Positions 16,625-25,518 of a stretch of DNA of 64,000 nt are shown here, one piece after another. Numbering within the stretch: position 1 is the stretch's first letter; each line of letters opens with the position of its first letter. The position numbers were made by a program, and so were the translations under genes. The stretch is from Cellulomonas taurus (lineage in GTDB: Bacteria; Actinomycetota; Actinomycetes; Actinomycetales; Cellulomonadaceae): NCBI RefSeq assembly GCF_012931845.1, contig NZ_CP051884.1, positions 3,373,432 to 3,437,431 on the forward strand, written 5' to 3'. The notes below the pieces were generated by a model. That model was not told the origin of the DNA, did no database searches, and saw only the letters and a program-made list of their open reading frames with translations.

Positions 16625-19129
16625 ATGTCCGACGCATCGACCAGCGCGCCGGCGGCGCCCGGTCGGTCCGAGGACGCCGCTGCGGCCGCGCACACCCGGA
16701 TCGTGGACACCCCGGAGAACCGGGTGCACCACCCCAGCGACCTGCTCGGCGTCGTGCTGAGCGTGCTCGGCGTGGTGCTGGTGCTGGCGCTGTCGACCTA
16801 CGCGCACAACACCGCCTCGGGTGTGGCCGAGGACGTGGAGAGCGTCTCGACCCTGTTGCAGGACCTGCTGGTGGTGCCGACCGCCCTGCTGGAGAGCATC
16901 GTCACCTTCTTCGTGCCGACAGCGGTGCTGATCGAGCTGGCGGTGCGTCGGCTCGGTCGGCAGATGCTGGAGGCGGTGGCGGCCTCGGTCGCCTCGGTGC
17001 TGGTGTCGTCGACGGTGCTGTGGCTGGTGGAGCACTTCGGGTCCGATCAGCTGGTCGCGGGTCTGTCGGTCCGGCTCGGCGGGGTGTGGACGGTGACGAT
17101 CCCGGGCTACATCGCCCTGATCGCCGGACTGCTCACCGCCACCGGCCCGCGCACCCGGCGCCGCACCGTGTCCTGGTCGTGGAACCTGGTCTGGGTGGCG
17201 ATCGGCATCATGGTCGTCACCGGCTCGGTGTCGATCACCGGTGTCGGGATCGCGCTGCTGATCGGCCGCGCCGGTGGTCTGGCCACCCGGTACGTCTCCG
17301 GGGTGCGTTCCGAGCGGGCCTACGGCCAGAGTCTGGTCGCCGGGATCCGCCGCACCGGCTTCGACCCGGCCCTGCTGGTCCGGATCCCGGACGACCTGCC
17401 CCCCGACGACGCGCCGCCGTCCGCGGACGAGCCCGGCACCCCGGCGGCGCGGGGCATGGCCCGGTACTCCGACCACCGGGTGTACGAGATGACCACCGTC
17501 GACGGCGACCGGTACGACGTGCTGGTCTACGACGGCGACCGGCAGGTGATCGGTTTCCTGTCCCGGCTGTGGCGCTCGATCCGACTGCGCGGGCTGGAGG
17601 GTCGGTCCACGGTGTCGCTGCGCGCGGCCGCCGAACGATCGGCGCTGCTGAGCTACACCGCCACCGCCGCCGGAGTCTGCTCGCCGCAGCTGCACGCGGT
17701 GTCCGAGGCCGACTCGTCGATGATCCTGGTCCAGGACCGGATCGCCGACGCGGTGCCGCTGGCGGACCTGGATCCGGAGGCGATCGACGACGACGCGCTG
17801 CGGGCGATCTGGGCGCAGCTCGGCGTCGCGCACGAGGCGGGGCTGGCGCACCGCGCGCTGACCAGCGACGTGGTGCTGCTCGGCCGGGACGACACCGGGG
17901 CGCCGCAGGTCTGGCTGATCGGCTGGGAGCAGGGCGACGTCGCCTCCTCCGAGCTGGCGCAGCGGATGGACCGCACCCAGATGGTCGCCCTGCTCGCGCT
18001 CCGGGTCGGGCCCACCCGGGCGCTGGAGTCGGCGGTCGCCGTGCTGGACGAGGCCGACATCGCCGCGATCGGTCCGCTGTTGCAGACCGTGGCCCTGCCG
18101 CAGCGCACCCGCGAGGAGCTGCGCGCGCACAAGCAGGTGCTGGCCGAGCTGCGGTCGGCGCTGGTCGCCACCCTGCCGCAGGCCGACGTGGAGCCGGTCG
18201 CGCTGAACCGGTTCGGCGCCCGCACCCTGATCACGATCCTGTTGACCGTGGCCGCGGTGATCGTGCTGCTCACCACGATCAACCTGCAGACCATCCTGGA
18301 CGCGCTCCGGGAGACCGACTGGCGGCTGAGCCTGCTGGCCTTCGCCTTCGGGATGAGCACGCTGTTCGGCGCCGCCCTGACCCTCGTCGCCTTCGCGCCG
18401 CAGAAGATCCCGCTCTGGCGGGCGACCGTCACCCAGTCCGCGGCGACCTTCGTGGCACTCGCCGCGCCGGCCGGGATCGGTCCGGCGGCGCTGAACCTGC
18501 GGCTGCTGACCAAGCGGGGTGTCTCCGGGGCGCTGGCCACGGCGACGGTGGCACTGGTGCAGGTCTCGCAGTTCGTGGTGACCCTGCTGATGCTGCTGGT
18601 GCTGTCGGTCGCCTCCGGCACGAACCAGCTGGAGCGGTTCACGATCTCACCCACCGTGGTGCTGGCGATCGGCATCCTGGTCGGGGTGATCGCGGCGCTG
18701 ATGCTGGTGCCGAAGGTCCGGCAGTGGGTGGCGACCAAGACCCTGCCGACCCTGCAGCAGACCTGGCCGCGGCTGATCGAGGTCGTGGGCCAGCCCCGGC
18801 GATTGCTGCTCGGCATCGGCGGTAACGCACTCACCACGCTCGGCTACGTGCTGGCCTTCGAGGTCTGCCTGCGCGCCTTCGGCCAGGAACTGTCACTGGT
18901 CCAGGTCGCCATCGTGTTCCTGGTCGGCAACACCGCCGGGTCGGTCGCCCCGACCCCGGGCGGTGTCGGCACCACCGAGCTGGCCCTGGGTGGTGCGCTG
19001 GCGGTGGTCGGCGTGAATCCCGGCGTGGCGACCTCGGTGGCCGTGCTGTTCCGGGTGCTCACCTACTGGCTGCGGATCCCGGTGGGCTGGGCGGCGATGC
19101 GCTACCTGCGCAAGGTCGGCGAGCTGTAG
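16625..19129 (+). CDS. Large membrane protein: kinase-like segment plus lysylphosphatidylglycerol-synthase-type TM domain
   Basis: An 834-aa protein. Residues 35-235 hold about six membrane helices. Residues 275-510 resemble a protein-kinase/aminoglycoside-kinase C-lobe: AHRALTSDVVLL sits where HRDLxxxN would be, and VWLIGWEQG replaces the DFG segment, so it looks degenerate. Residues 525-834 are the UPF0104/LPG-synthase transmembrane domain (AglD2/YbhN type, with APAGIGPAALNLR and VAPTPGGVGTTELALGGAL). The LPG TM domain flips or binds lipids; the kinase part may sense or bind a ligand. No lysyl-transferase domain is attached, so lipid lysylation is not predicted. It ends 15 bases from a convergent small ORF. 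Confidence 0.85.
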   Translation: MSDASTSAPAAPGRSEDAAAAAHTRIVDTPENRVHHPSDLLGVVLSVLGVVLVLALSTYAHNTASGVAEDVESVSTLLQDLLVVPTALLESIVTFFVPTAVLIELAVRRLGRQMLEAVAASVASVLVSSTVLWLVEHFGSDQLVAGLSVRLGGVWTVTIPGYIALIAGLLTATGPRTRRRTVSWSWNLVWVAIGIMVVTGSVSITGVGIALLIGRAGGLATRYVSGVRSERAYGQSLVAGIRRTGFDPALLVRIPDDLPPDDAPPSADEPGTPAARGMARYSDHRVYEMTTVDGDRYDVLVYDGDRQVIGFLSRLWRSIRLRGLEGRSTVSLRAAAERSALLSYTATAAGVCSPQLHAVSEADSSMILVQDRIADAVPLADLDPEAIDDDALRAIWAQLGVAHEAGLAHRALTSDVVLLGRDDTGAPQVWLIGWEQGDVASSELAQRMDRTQMVALLALRVGPTRALESAVAVLDEADIAAIGPLLQTVALPQRTREELRAHKQVLAELRSALVATLPQADVEPVALNRFGARTLITILLTVAAVIVLLTTINLQTILDALRETDWRLSLLAFAFGMSTLFGAALTLVAFAPQKIPLWRATVTQSAATFVALAAPAGIGPAALNLRLLTKRGVSGALATATVALVQVSQFVVTLLMLLVLSVASGTNQLERFTISPTVVLAIGILVGVIAALMLVPKVRQWVATKTLPTLQQTWPRLIEVVGQPRRLLLGIGGNALTTLGYVLAFEVCLRAFGQELSLVQVAIVFLVGNTAGSVAPTPGGVGTTELALGGALAVVGVNPGVATSVAVLFRVLTYWLRIPVGWAAMRYLRKVGEL

Positions 19130-19144
19130 CACCGGGCGCGGGAG

Positions 19145-19276
19145 TCAGGCGCGGGCGGGGCCCTGCGCCGGGACCTCGGCCAGGCGGGCGGCGGCCAGTC
19201 GGCTCCACGACCCGAGGCGGGAGGCCAGGCGGTCGGTCAGGTCGTTCTCGGTCGACTCGGAGAAGCGCGGGTCCAT
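19145..19276 (-). CDS. 43-aa ORF controlled by a c-di-GMP-I riboswitch
   Basis: A small ORF on the minus strand with start ATG at 19276-19274 and AAGGA Shine-Dalgarno at 19285-19289 (8-base spacing) directly behind the riboswitch aptamer. The product begins MDPRFSEST, is amphipathic (LTDRLASRLGSWSRLAAARL would be one helix) and has no cysteine or membrane segment. An in-frame ATG at 19285 would add MCP. I recognise no family. The evidence that it is real is the Shine-Dalgarno spacing plus the riboswitch, which would otherwise control nothing: the next gene on this strand further left is the DUF308 gene at 15833-16435, far beyond a convergent gene. Confidence 0.6.
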   Translation of the reverse strand: MDPRFSESTENDLTDRLASRLGSWSRLAAARLAEVPAQGPARA

Positions 19277-19290
19277 GGGGCACATCCTTC

Positions 19291-19366
19291 GTTCGGCAGC
19301 CCGGCTGACCGCGTGGGTCCCGTGGCTTTGCGTCCCCGCCTTGCGGTGGGTTTGCCTTGTCGCTGA
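19291..19366 (-). ncRNA. Cyclic di-GMP-I (GEMM-I) riboswitch aptamer
   Basis: The minus strand reads the GEMM-I consensus. GGCAAACC (19356-19349) opens helix P2, which is capped by a GCAA tetraloop (19344-19341). The GGGACGCAAAGCC segment (19336-19324) holds the adenine that stacks between the two ligand guanines. The P3 arm follows, and then GCCGGGCTGCCGA (19305-19293) with its tetraloop-receptor-type region and the 3' ligand-binding C. The residue that aligns with G20 of the Vibrio Vc2 aptamer is G, which favours c-di-GMP over cGAMP. A TAGAGT -10-like hexamer lies at 19380-19375. The aptamer ends 2 bases from the Shine-Dalgarno of the 43-aa ORF, so translational control is likely. Confidence 0.88.
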
Positions 19367-19430
19367 CGAGTCAGACTCTAGGAGCGCGCCGCCCCGGGCG
19401 GAAGACCCAGAGGTCGTTGAATCTTGCAGT

Positions 19431-21311
19431 TCACCCGGCGATCGCGGTGAGGAATGCCTCCAGCAGCGGACCGGCGGTGTCCACCCCGGACGTCCCGGTC
19501 TCCACGAACACCGACACCGCCAGGTCACCCTGCCCGGCGATCATCCAGGCGTGCGCCTGGTCGCCGTCGCCGTACTGGGCGGTGCCGGACTTGGCGATCA
19601 CCTCGACACCGGGCACGTCCTGCAGGAAGGTCGACCCGCCCTCGGTGACCACCGCGCGCATCATCGACCGGAGTGCGTCGGCCTCGTCGGTGCTCAGCGG
19701 GTGGGCCGGTTCGGCCGCGGTCGGCGCCGTGCCCACCACCAGCTGCGGCAGCACCCGGTGCCCCGCCACCACCGACGCGGCCACGGTCGCCATCCCCAGC
19801 GGGGTCGCCTGCACCCGGCCCTGGCCGATCAGCGACGCCGCATGGTCGGTGCCGGTGGCGTCGGTGGGCACCGCACCCAGGGTCGCGGCGAAGCCCAACT
19901 CGGCCTCGGTGATCCCCAGCGACTGTGCCGCGTCCGCAAGCGCCGCCTGCTGCACGGTGTCCCGGGCGCCGAGGAAGGCGGTGTTGCAGGAGTTCGCCAC
20001 CGCGGTCCGCAGGGTGATGGTGCCCAGCTTGTCGGTCGGGTAGCCCGGCACGTTCTGGAACTCCCGGCCGTCGACGTTCAGGGTGGCCGGGCACTCGACC
20101 GGGGTGTCCGGCGTGATCCCGGTGCGCAGCATCGCCAGCGAGCTCGCGACCTTGAACGTCGAGCCCGGCGCGTACAGCCCGAGGGTGGCGGTCGAGGTGC
20201 CGTCACCGCCCGGACCGCTGGCCGCCGCGACCAGCTCCCCGGTGGACGGCCGGATGGCCACCAGCGCCGACGCCCCCTCCGTCTTGGACGACAGCACGTT
20301 CTCCGCGATGGTCTGCACGGTCGGGTCCAGCGTCAGCCGCAACGGCTCCCCGACCTGCGGCTCCGAGCTGAACAGTGCCCGATCCCCCGCCATGACCGTC
20401 AGGCCGGGGGTGCCGCGCAGCTGGTCGTCGAACTGCCGCTGCAGGCCGCTGAGCCCGGTCAGGTCACCGGCCGCCACCGCGCCCTCGGACTGCGCCACGA
20501 TCTCCGCCGTCGCCTGGCCGACCGACCCGAGCACCGGCCGCGCGAAGGTCCGGCTCGGTGCCAGCGGCAGGGTGTCGGTCGTGGCGATCACGCCGGGCAG
20601 CGCGATCAGCGCACCGGTGTCGTAGTTCGGGTCGCCGTCCCGGATCACGATCGCCTCGACGAACGCCTTCTCCCCGGCGGCCGCGACCTGGGCCGCATAG
20701 TCGTCGGGGTCGAGCTCCAGCGCGGTGGCAAGCTGCCGGGCGGCGGCGTCCCACTGGTCGGCGCTCAACCGGGTCTTGTCCAGGCCGACCCGGTTCACCG
20801 GTCGGTTCTCCACGATGACCGCGTCGCCGGCACCGAGCACCTGCGCGCGTTCCGGCATCGACCGCTGGACGGTCAGCACCTCGGCGTCGGTCAGGTCGGG
20901 GGCGAGCAGCATCGAGCTCCAGGTGGCCTGCCACCCGTCGTCGGTCCGGGTCAGCGGCGCGTGGGTGTCGTAGGTCCAGCTCGCGCCGTCCAGGTCCCAG
21001 GTGTAGCTCAGCGTGGCGGCGGCACTGTCGGCGTCCGCGCCGTCCCGCACCGCCCCGGCGGTGACGGTCGGCTGCCACGGGTCGAGCCCGGCGTTCACCT
21101 CGGTCCGGCGAGCGGCAGCGTCGTCCGCGGTCGCCCCCGCCAGCGGCACCTGGCTGAAGTCGCCGTCGGTGAGAGCGGCGGCCAGCGCGTCGGCGACCTG
21201 CTGCCGGTCGTCCCCGTCGTCACCGCCGCAGGCCGCCAGCACACCGACCAGACCCACGGCCACCAGCGCCGCCATCATCCGAGACCGCTTCGTCGCTCCG
21301 CTCACCCGCAC
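19431..21311 (-). CDS. Penicillin-binding protein, class B, lipoprotein with NTF2-like N-terminal domain
   Basis: A 626-aa transpeptidase that would cross-link peptidoglycan outside the cell. The signal peptide ends in a lipobox with Cys28 (LAAC). Residues 35-135 form the NTF2-like MecA_N domain, about 145-280 the dimerisation/linker domain, and 325-626 the transpeptidase. Active-site motifs are all present: Ser384-x-x-Lys387 (STFK), SCN at 441-443 and KSGT at 574-577. This architecture matches PBP2-type enzymes of the PbpA/PBP2a group with MecA_N found in actinobacteria. It may contribute to intrinsic beta-lactam response, which cannot be judged from sequence. Confidence 0.9.
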   Translation of the reverse strand: MRVSGATKRSRMMAALVAVGLVGVLAACGGDDGDDRQQVADALAAALTDGDFSQVPLAGATADDAAARRTEVNAGLDPWQPTVTAGAVRDGADADSAAATLSYTWDLDGASWTYDTHAPLTRTDDGWQATWSSMLLAPDLTDAEVLTVQRSMPERAQVLGAGDAVIVENRPVNRVGLDKTRLSADQWDAAARQLATALELDPDDYAAQVAAAGEKAFVEAIVIRDGDPNYDTGALIALPGVIATTDTLPLAPSRTFARPVLGSVGQATAEIVAQSEGAVAAGDLTGLSGLQRQFDDQLRGTPGLTVMAGDRALFSSEPQVGEPLRLTLDPTVQTIAENVLSSKTEGASALVAIRPSTGELVAAASGPGGDGTSTATLGLYAPGSTFKVASSLAMLRTGITPDTPVECPATLNVDGREFQNVPGYPTDKLGTITLRTAVANSCNTAFLGARDTVQQAALADAAQSLGITEAELGFAATLGAVPTDATGTDHAASLIGQGRVQATPLGMATVAASVVAGHRVLPQLVVGTAPTAAEPAHPLSTDEADALRSMMRAVVTEGGSTFLQDVPGVEVIAKSGTAQYGDGDQAHAWMIAGQGDLAVSVFVETGTSGVDTAGPLLEAFLTAIAG

Positions 21312-21408
21312 AGCCTAGGAATCGGCTGTGACCCGCGGTGCGGATTCGAGGTGCAGATCCGGTGCGCACCGTCTTGGATATCGACATGTCGACTCCTTCG
21401 AGCCGCTG

Positions 21409-22695
21409 ATGGACGCCGAGACCTGGGCCAACATCGGACTGGTCCTCCTGTTCATCCTGATCGGCGGCGTGTTCGCCGGGACCGAGATCGCCCTGGTGTC
21501 ACTCCGGGAGAGCCAGATCAACCGGCTGGAACGCCAGAGCAGCCGCGGCGCGCGGGTCGCCTCGGTGGCCCGGGACCCGAATCGGTTCCTGGCAGCCGTG
21601 CAGATCGGGGTGACGGTCGCCGGGTTCTTCTCCGCCGCCTACGGTGCCTCCACCATCGCACCGGACTTCGCGCCGGTGATCGAGTCGCTCGGGGTGCCGA
21701 GCGGCCCGGCCGGGACGATCGCGCTGGTGCTGCTCACCCTGGTGATCGCCTACCTGTCCCTGGTGCTCGGTGAGCTGGTGCCCAAGCGGATCGCCCTGCA
21801 GTCGTCGGCCAAGGTCGCGCTGGCGGTCGCTCCCCCGCTGGACCGGTTCGCGGTCCTGATGCGGCCGGTGATCTGGCTGTTGTCGAAGTCGACGAACGCC
21901 CTGGTCCGGTTGTTCGGCGGCGACCCGACCGCCACCAGCGAGGAGATGTCCGAGGCCGAGCTGCGCGACCTGGTGATCGCGCACCAGGGGTTGCCCGAGG
22001 ACGAACGTCGGATCCTGGGCGACGTCTTCGAGGCCAGTGACCGGTCGGTCGCGGAGGTGATGCGGCCCCGTGGCGAGGTCAAGTTCCTGGACGCCGATCT
22101 GACCCTGGCCCAGGCGCTGGAGGAGGTGCGCGACCAGCCGTGGTCCCGCTACCCGGTCACCGGGATCGACTTCGACGACGTGCTCGGCTTCCTGCACATC
22201 CGCGACCTGATCGACGCCCGCGACCCGGAGCAGCCGGTGCGCCGGGTGATGCGGGAGATCGTCGCGCTGCCCGGCACCAACAAGCTGCTGCCCTCACTGT
22301 CCCGGATGCGGCGCGAGGGCGTGCACATCGCGGTGGTGGTCGACGAGTACGGCGGCACCGACGGCATCGTCACCCTGGAGGACCTGGTCGAGGAGCTGGT
22401 CGGGGAGATCCGCGACGAGTACGACATCGCGGGCTCCTCCGGCCCCGAGCGGCACGAGGATTCACCGGGCACCTACGACGCCGGGCTGTCCATCGAGGAA
22501 TTCACCGAGCTGACCGGGATCGCCCTGGCCGACGGACCCTACGAGACGGTCGCCGGGTACCTGATCGCCCGGCTCGGACGGCTCGGCGCCGTCGGGGACA
22601 GCATCCCGATCGACGATCACCGGATCGAGATCGTGCAGGTCAGCGGGCGGCGCATCACCCGCATCCGGGTCATGCCGCCGCCCGACGCCGAGTGA
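21409..22695 (+). CDS. Hemolysin-family (CNNM/DUF21) protein with CBS domains
   Basis: A 428-aa membrane protein of the CorC/HlyC/CNNM group, related to magnesium and cobalt transport or regulation. It has four membrane helices in the DUF21 module (about residues 1-160), a tandem CBS pair (about 190-330, with the [13 protein letters not shown] motif), and the C-terminal CorC_HlyC domain (about 345-425). The ATG at 21409 is chosen because it directly precedes the first membrane helix; the longer in-frame start at 21328 adds a polar stretch overlapping the region upstream of the divergent PBP. No Shine-Dalgarno is obvious, so leaderless or weak initiation is possible. Confidence 0.88.
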   Translation: MDAETWANIGLVLLFILIGGVFAGTEIALVSLRESQINRLERQSSRGARVASVARDPNRFLAAVQIGVTVAGFFSAAYGASTIAPDFAPVIESLGVPSGPAGTIALVLLTLVIAYLSLVLGELVPKRIALQSSAKVALAVAPPLDRFAVLMRPVIWLLSKSTNALVRLFGGDPTATSEEMSEAELRDLVIAHQGLPEDERRILGDVFEASDRSVAEVMRPRGEVKFLDADLTLAQALEEVRDQPWSRYPVTGIDFDDVLGFLHIRDLIDARDPEQPVRRVMREIVALPGTNKLLPSLSRMRREGVHIAVVVDEYGGTDGIVTLEDLVEELVGEIRDEYDIAGSSGPERHEDSPGTYDAGLSIEEFTELTGIALADGPYETVAGYLIARLGRLGAVGDSIPIDDHRIEIVQVSGRRITRIRVMPPPDAE

Positions 22696-22765
22696 CACCG
22701 GATGCAGAACGGGAGGAATCGGGCCACCCTGGTTCCCGGACCATTCGGCCAGGAAAGGAGCCAGG

Positions 22766-23176
22766 ATGCCCGAGCGCCTGCTGCTCCCAGCAGACCCGTC
22801 GTCGATCGCCCGTGCCCGGCACTGGGTCGCCGCCCTCGGTCGGCGCGCCCACGTCGGCCCCAGCGCCGAGCACACCCTGGAGTTGCTCACCAGCGAGGTG
22901 CTGACCAACGCGATCGTGCACACGGGTGCCAGCGCGCCGATCTCGGTGCGGGCCGACCTGCGGCAGGATGCGGTCCGGGTGGAGGTCACCGACACCGACA
23001 CCACGATGCCGGTGGTCCGCCCGGCCAGCGCCACCCGTGCTGGCGGCAACGGGATGCGGATCGTGGAGATGCTCGCGTCGACCTGGGGCGTGGACGTCCA
23101 CCCGGGCGCCGGCAAGACGGTGTGGTTCGAGGCCCGGGTGGGTGCGACGCTGCGGACGGCACTGCTCGGCGCGTGA
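22766..23176 (+). CDS. ATP-binding anti-sigma-factor-type regulator (HATPase, RsbW-like)
   Basis: A 136-aa GHKL-type ATPase of the RsbW/HATPase_c_2 family common in actinobacteria, where such proteins bind and release sigma factors or phosphorylate anti-anti-sigma proteins. N-box features are LLTSEVLTNAIVH (about residues 35-47), and the G-box is GGNGMRIVEML (about 93-103). It has no sensor or transmembrane part. The ATG has AAAGGAG 8 bases upstream. No sigma factor or anti-anti-sigma gene is adjacent, so the partner is elsewhere. The next gene downstream follows after 25 bases and may be co-transcribed. Confidence 0.82.
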   Translation: MPERLLLPADPSSIARARHWVAALGRRAHVGPSAEHTLELLTSEVLTNAIVHTGASAPISVRADLRQDAVRVEVTDTDTTMPVVRPASATRAGGNGMRIVEMLASTWGVDVHPGAGKTVWFEARVGATLRTALLGA

Positions 23177-23201
23177 GCCGGTTCTCCGGCACGATGACCG
23201 C

Positions 23202-23906
23202 ATGCTCCTGAACGACAGCATCGCCGGCATCGTCGGGATGAACGTCCTGGCCGTGGCGCTGATCGTGCTGCGGTCCTGGCTGTTCGGCACTCGGCTGTAC
23301 CGGCCGATGCTGCTCAACGTCGGCCTGTCGGTGACACCGGTGTTCGTGCTGCTGGTCGCCGTGCTCGGCGAGGGCATCCTGCTCGCCGCCGGTGCTCCGG
23401 TGCCGCTGATCGTCGTGCTGGGCGTGGTCCTGATCGGCGGCTGGCTGCTGTTGCTGCCGAATGCCGGGTACCTGATCACCGAACTTAACCTGAACCACCG
23501 CCGGCCCGGCGAGCGAGTGCCGGAGTGGTACGACATCCTGCTGGTGCTGTCGCTGGCGATGTCCGGCGTACTGAACATGCTGTTCAACGTCTTCCTGGTG
23601 CAGCTGGCCTACGTGGCGGTCCGCTTCGACGAGGTGGCGGCGCTGACCAGTGCCGAGGTCCGGATCGTCACCGGAGTAGTGCTGCTGCTGTCGGCCTTCG
23701 GCATCTACCTGGGCCGGAACCTGCGGCTGAACAGCTGGGACATCGTGCGGCCGTGGCGGATCGTGGCGAAGCTGTTCGCGCACCTGCGGCAACCGCGTGC
23801 GGCGGCGAACGCCGCGGGGTTCACTGTGACCGCGGCGGTGTTCTTCGGCCTGATGTACCTGGTCGTGGTCGGGCCGCTGGTCCGTGCGGTGCAGCTGCTG
23901 TCCTAG
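23202..23906 (+). CDS. DUF1361 family membrane protein
   Basis: A 234-aa integral membrane protein with about seven helices. The family hallmark LLLLPNAGYLITEL, followed by a polar stretch and then VPEWYDILLVLSLAMSGVLN, is present at about residues 80-122; the aromatic WYD is a conserved feature of DUF1361. Function is unknown. It follows the HATPase gene closely, but nothing shows that the two products interact. The ATG at 23202 has no strong Shine-Dalgarno. Confidence 0.8.
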   Translation: MLLNDSIAGIVGMNVLAVALIVLRSWLFGTRLYRPMLLNVGLSVTPVFVLLVAVLGEGILLAAGAPVPLIVVLGVVLIGGWLLLLPNAGYLITELNLNHRRPGERVPEWYDILLVLSLAMSGVLNMLFNVFLVQLAYVAVRFDEVAALTSAEVRIVTGVVLLLSAFGIYLGRNLRLNSWDIVRPWRIVAKLFAHLRQPRAAANAAGFTVTAAVFFGLMYLVVVGPLVRAVQLLS

Positions 23907-23914
23907 GGGGCGTC

Positions 23915-24259
23915 ATGTCGTACTACCTGATCTCCTTCCCCAGCGGTGAGATGGACATCCCGCCCGGCGGCATCGAGGAGGTGGCCAGGACCTCCCACGC
24001 TGTGGTGCGCGAGGCGAAGGCCGCCGGGGTGTGGGTCTTCGGCGGTGGGATCGACGAGTCGGTGCCCCCGGTGCGGGTCGCCGCGGACGGCACGGTCGTC
24101 GACGGCACCTACCCGCAGACCGCCCGTTTGGAGGGCGGGTACACGATCCTGGACGTGCCCGACCGGGAGACCGCCCTGCACTGGGCGGCCAGGATCGCCG
24201 ACGGCTGCCGGTGCCCGCAGGAGGTCAGGAAGTTCGGCGACGACCCGGAGAGCCGCTGA
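23915..24259 (+). CDS. YCII-related (DGPF-type) domain protein
   Basis: A 114-aa protein of the YCII/DGPF ferredoxin-like fold often found near ECF sigma factors in actinobacteria. It shows the pattern MSYYLISFP at the N-terminus, a middle GVWVFGGGIDESVPPVRV, and a C-terminal GGYTILDVPDRETALHWAARI helix. Its catalytic role is unknown; family members have been proposed to be small hydrolases or isomerases. It starts 8 bases after the DUF1361 gene stop, so it is probably in the same transcript. Confidence 0.8.
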   Translation: MSYYLISFPSGEMDIPPGGIEEVARTSHAVVREAKAAGVWVFGGGIDESVPPVRVAADGTVVDGTYPQTARLEGGYTILDVPDRETALHWAARIADGCRCPQEVRKFGDDPESR

Positions 24260-24263
24260 GCCG

Positions 24264-25442
24264 CTAGGCCCGGCGACGCCCCTGCAACACCCCGGCGGTC
24301 GCCACCACCACGATCCCGGCGAAGGGCACCACCAGCAGCCCCGTGCGCAGACCGCTGGCGTCGGCGACCAGACCGACCAGCGGCGGTGAGGCGAGGAAGC
24401 CGATCCGCATCAACCACGACACCACCGTCAGGCCGGTGCCGGGCTTGAGACCGGGCAGCTCGTCGGCCTCGTGCATCGCGGCCGGGACCAGGGTGGCGAC
24501 CCCGAAGCCGGCGGCTGCGAAGCCCAGGATCGTGCCGGGCACCGACGGGAACGCGAGCGCCAACGCCATCCCGACCGCCACCAGCGTGCCCCCGGCCCGG
24601 GCTACCGCGCGCTGCCCGAACCTGTCCACCAGCCGGTCGCCGAGCACCCGGCCCACGAACTGCGCCCCGGTCAGCGCGATGTACCCGGTGGCCGCCACCG
24701 CAGCGGAGGCGCCGAGCGAGCCGGACAGGTAGATCGCCGCCCAGGAGTTCCCGGCGTCCTCGACCAGGGTCCCGGCGGTCGCGATCAGCACCAGCGCCGC
24801 CAGGATCACGACCACCCGGCCGCGGGACGCCCCGACCCGGTCGCCGAGCTGACCGGGATCGGCCACCGCCTGCTCGTCACCGTCACGTCCCGGCAGGCAG
24901 AACCGCAGCGCGACCAGCGCGACCAGGCTGAACAGCACCCCGCTGACCGCCAGGTGCACCCCGCGCGGGATGTCCAACGCGATCGCCCCGGCCGCCATCG
25001 ATCCACCGAGCACCGCGCCGATCGACCACACGGCGTGGAAGGAGTTGATGATCGAGCGGCCGTAGCGGCGTTGCACCCGCAGACCGTGGGCGTTCTGCGC
25101 CACATCGGTGATCGCGTCCATCGCCCCGGCCAGGAACAGCGCGGTCACCAGCAGCCCCACACTCGGCGCCAGCGCCGCGCCGAACACCCCGAGGGCGGTG
25201 ACGATCGTGCCCAGCACCGCCGCCCGTGCCGACCCCAGTCGTCGGATCGCCCAGGCCGCCCCCAGCCCGGCCACGATCGCACCGGTGGGGAACGCGGCGA
25301 TCGCCAGGCCGTAGGTGGCGTTGCTCAGCCCCAGGTCGGCTTTGATCTGCGGATACCGCGGGATCAGGTTGGCGAACAGGGCACCGTTGGTCAGGAACAG
25401 CGCGGCAACGGCGGCGCGCGCCCGGCGGTCGACAGCGTGCAT
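24264..25442 (-). CDS. MFS transporter
   Basis: A 392-aa 12-helix major facilitator protein. Helix 1 starts about residue 8 (RAAVAALFLTNGALFANLIPRY), with a polar loop between helices 2 and 3 and a long cytoplasmic loop near residue 195 (PGRDGDEQ). The sequence suits the actinobacterial small-drug or sugar exporter group, but the substrate is unknown. The ATG at 25442 is used rather than a TTG at 25460, because the latter would place translation inside the perfect palindrome at 25442-25459. It is divergent from a GH30 glycosidase gene, and the two palindromes between suggest joint regulation. Confidence 0.87.
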   Translation of the reverse strand: MHAVDRRARAAVAALFLTNGALFANLIPRYPQIKADLGLSNATYGLAIAAFPTGAIVAGLGAAWAIRRLGSARAAVLGTIVTALGVFGAALAPSVGLLVTALFLAGAMDAITDVAQNAHGLRVQRRYGRSIINSFHAVWSIGAVLGGSMAAGAIALDIPRGVHLAVSGVLFSLVALVALRFCLPGRDGDEQAVADPGQLGDRVGASRGRVVVILAALVLIATAGTLVEDAGNSWAAIYLSGSLGASAAVAATGYIALTGAQFVGRVLGDRLVDRFGQRAVARAGGTLVAVGMALALAFPSVPGTILGFAAAGFGVATLVPAAMHEADELPGLKPGTGLTVVSWLMRIGFLASPPLVGLVADASGLRTGLLVVPFAGIVVVATAGVLQGRRRA

Positions 25443-25459
25443 GTGTACGAGCGTACACA
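25442..25459. promoter_or_regulatory. 18-bp palindrome at the MFS start codon
   Basis: TGTGTACG (25442-25449) and CGTACACA (25452-25459) are perfect 8-bp arms with a 2-base centre, starting at the MFS start codon. Such symmetry fits a LacI- or TetR-type repressor site between the MFS gene and the divergent GH30 gene. Confidence 0.6.
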
Positions 25460-25475
25460 ACCGCGCCGCGCTATT

Positions 25476-25499
25476 GTTACCGATTGGTCAGTAGGTAAC
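25476..25499. promoter_or_regulatory. Second inverted repeat in the MFS/GH30 gap
   Basis: GTTACC (25476-25481) and GGTAAC (25494-25499) flank a 12-base spacer containing GATTGGTCAGTA. The form resembles operators of TetR-type repressors. It lies 20 bases upstream of the GH30 start codon. Confidence 0.5.
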
Positions 25500-25518
25500 G
25501 ACGACGACGGAGTGTTCG

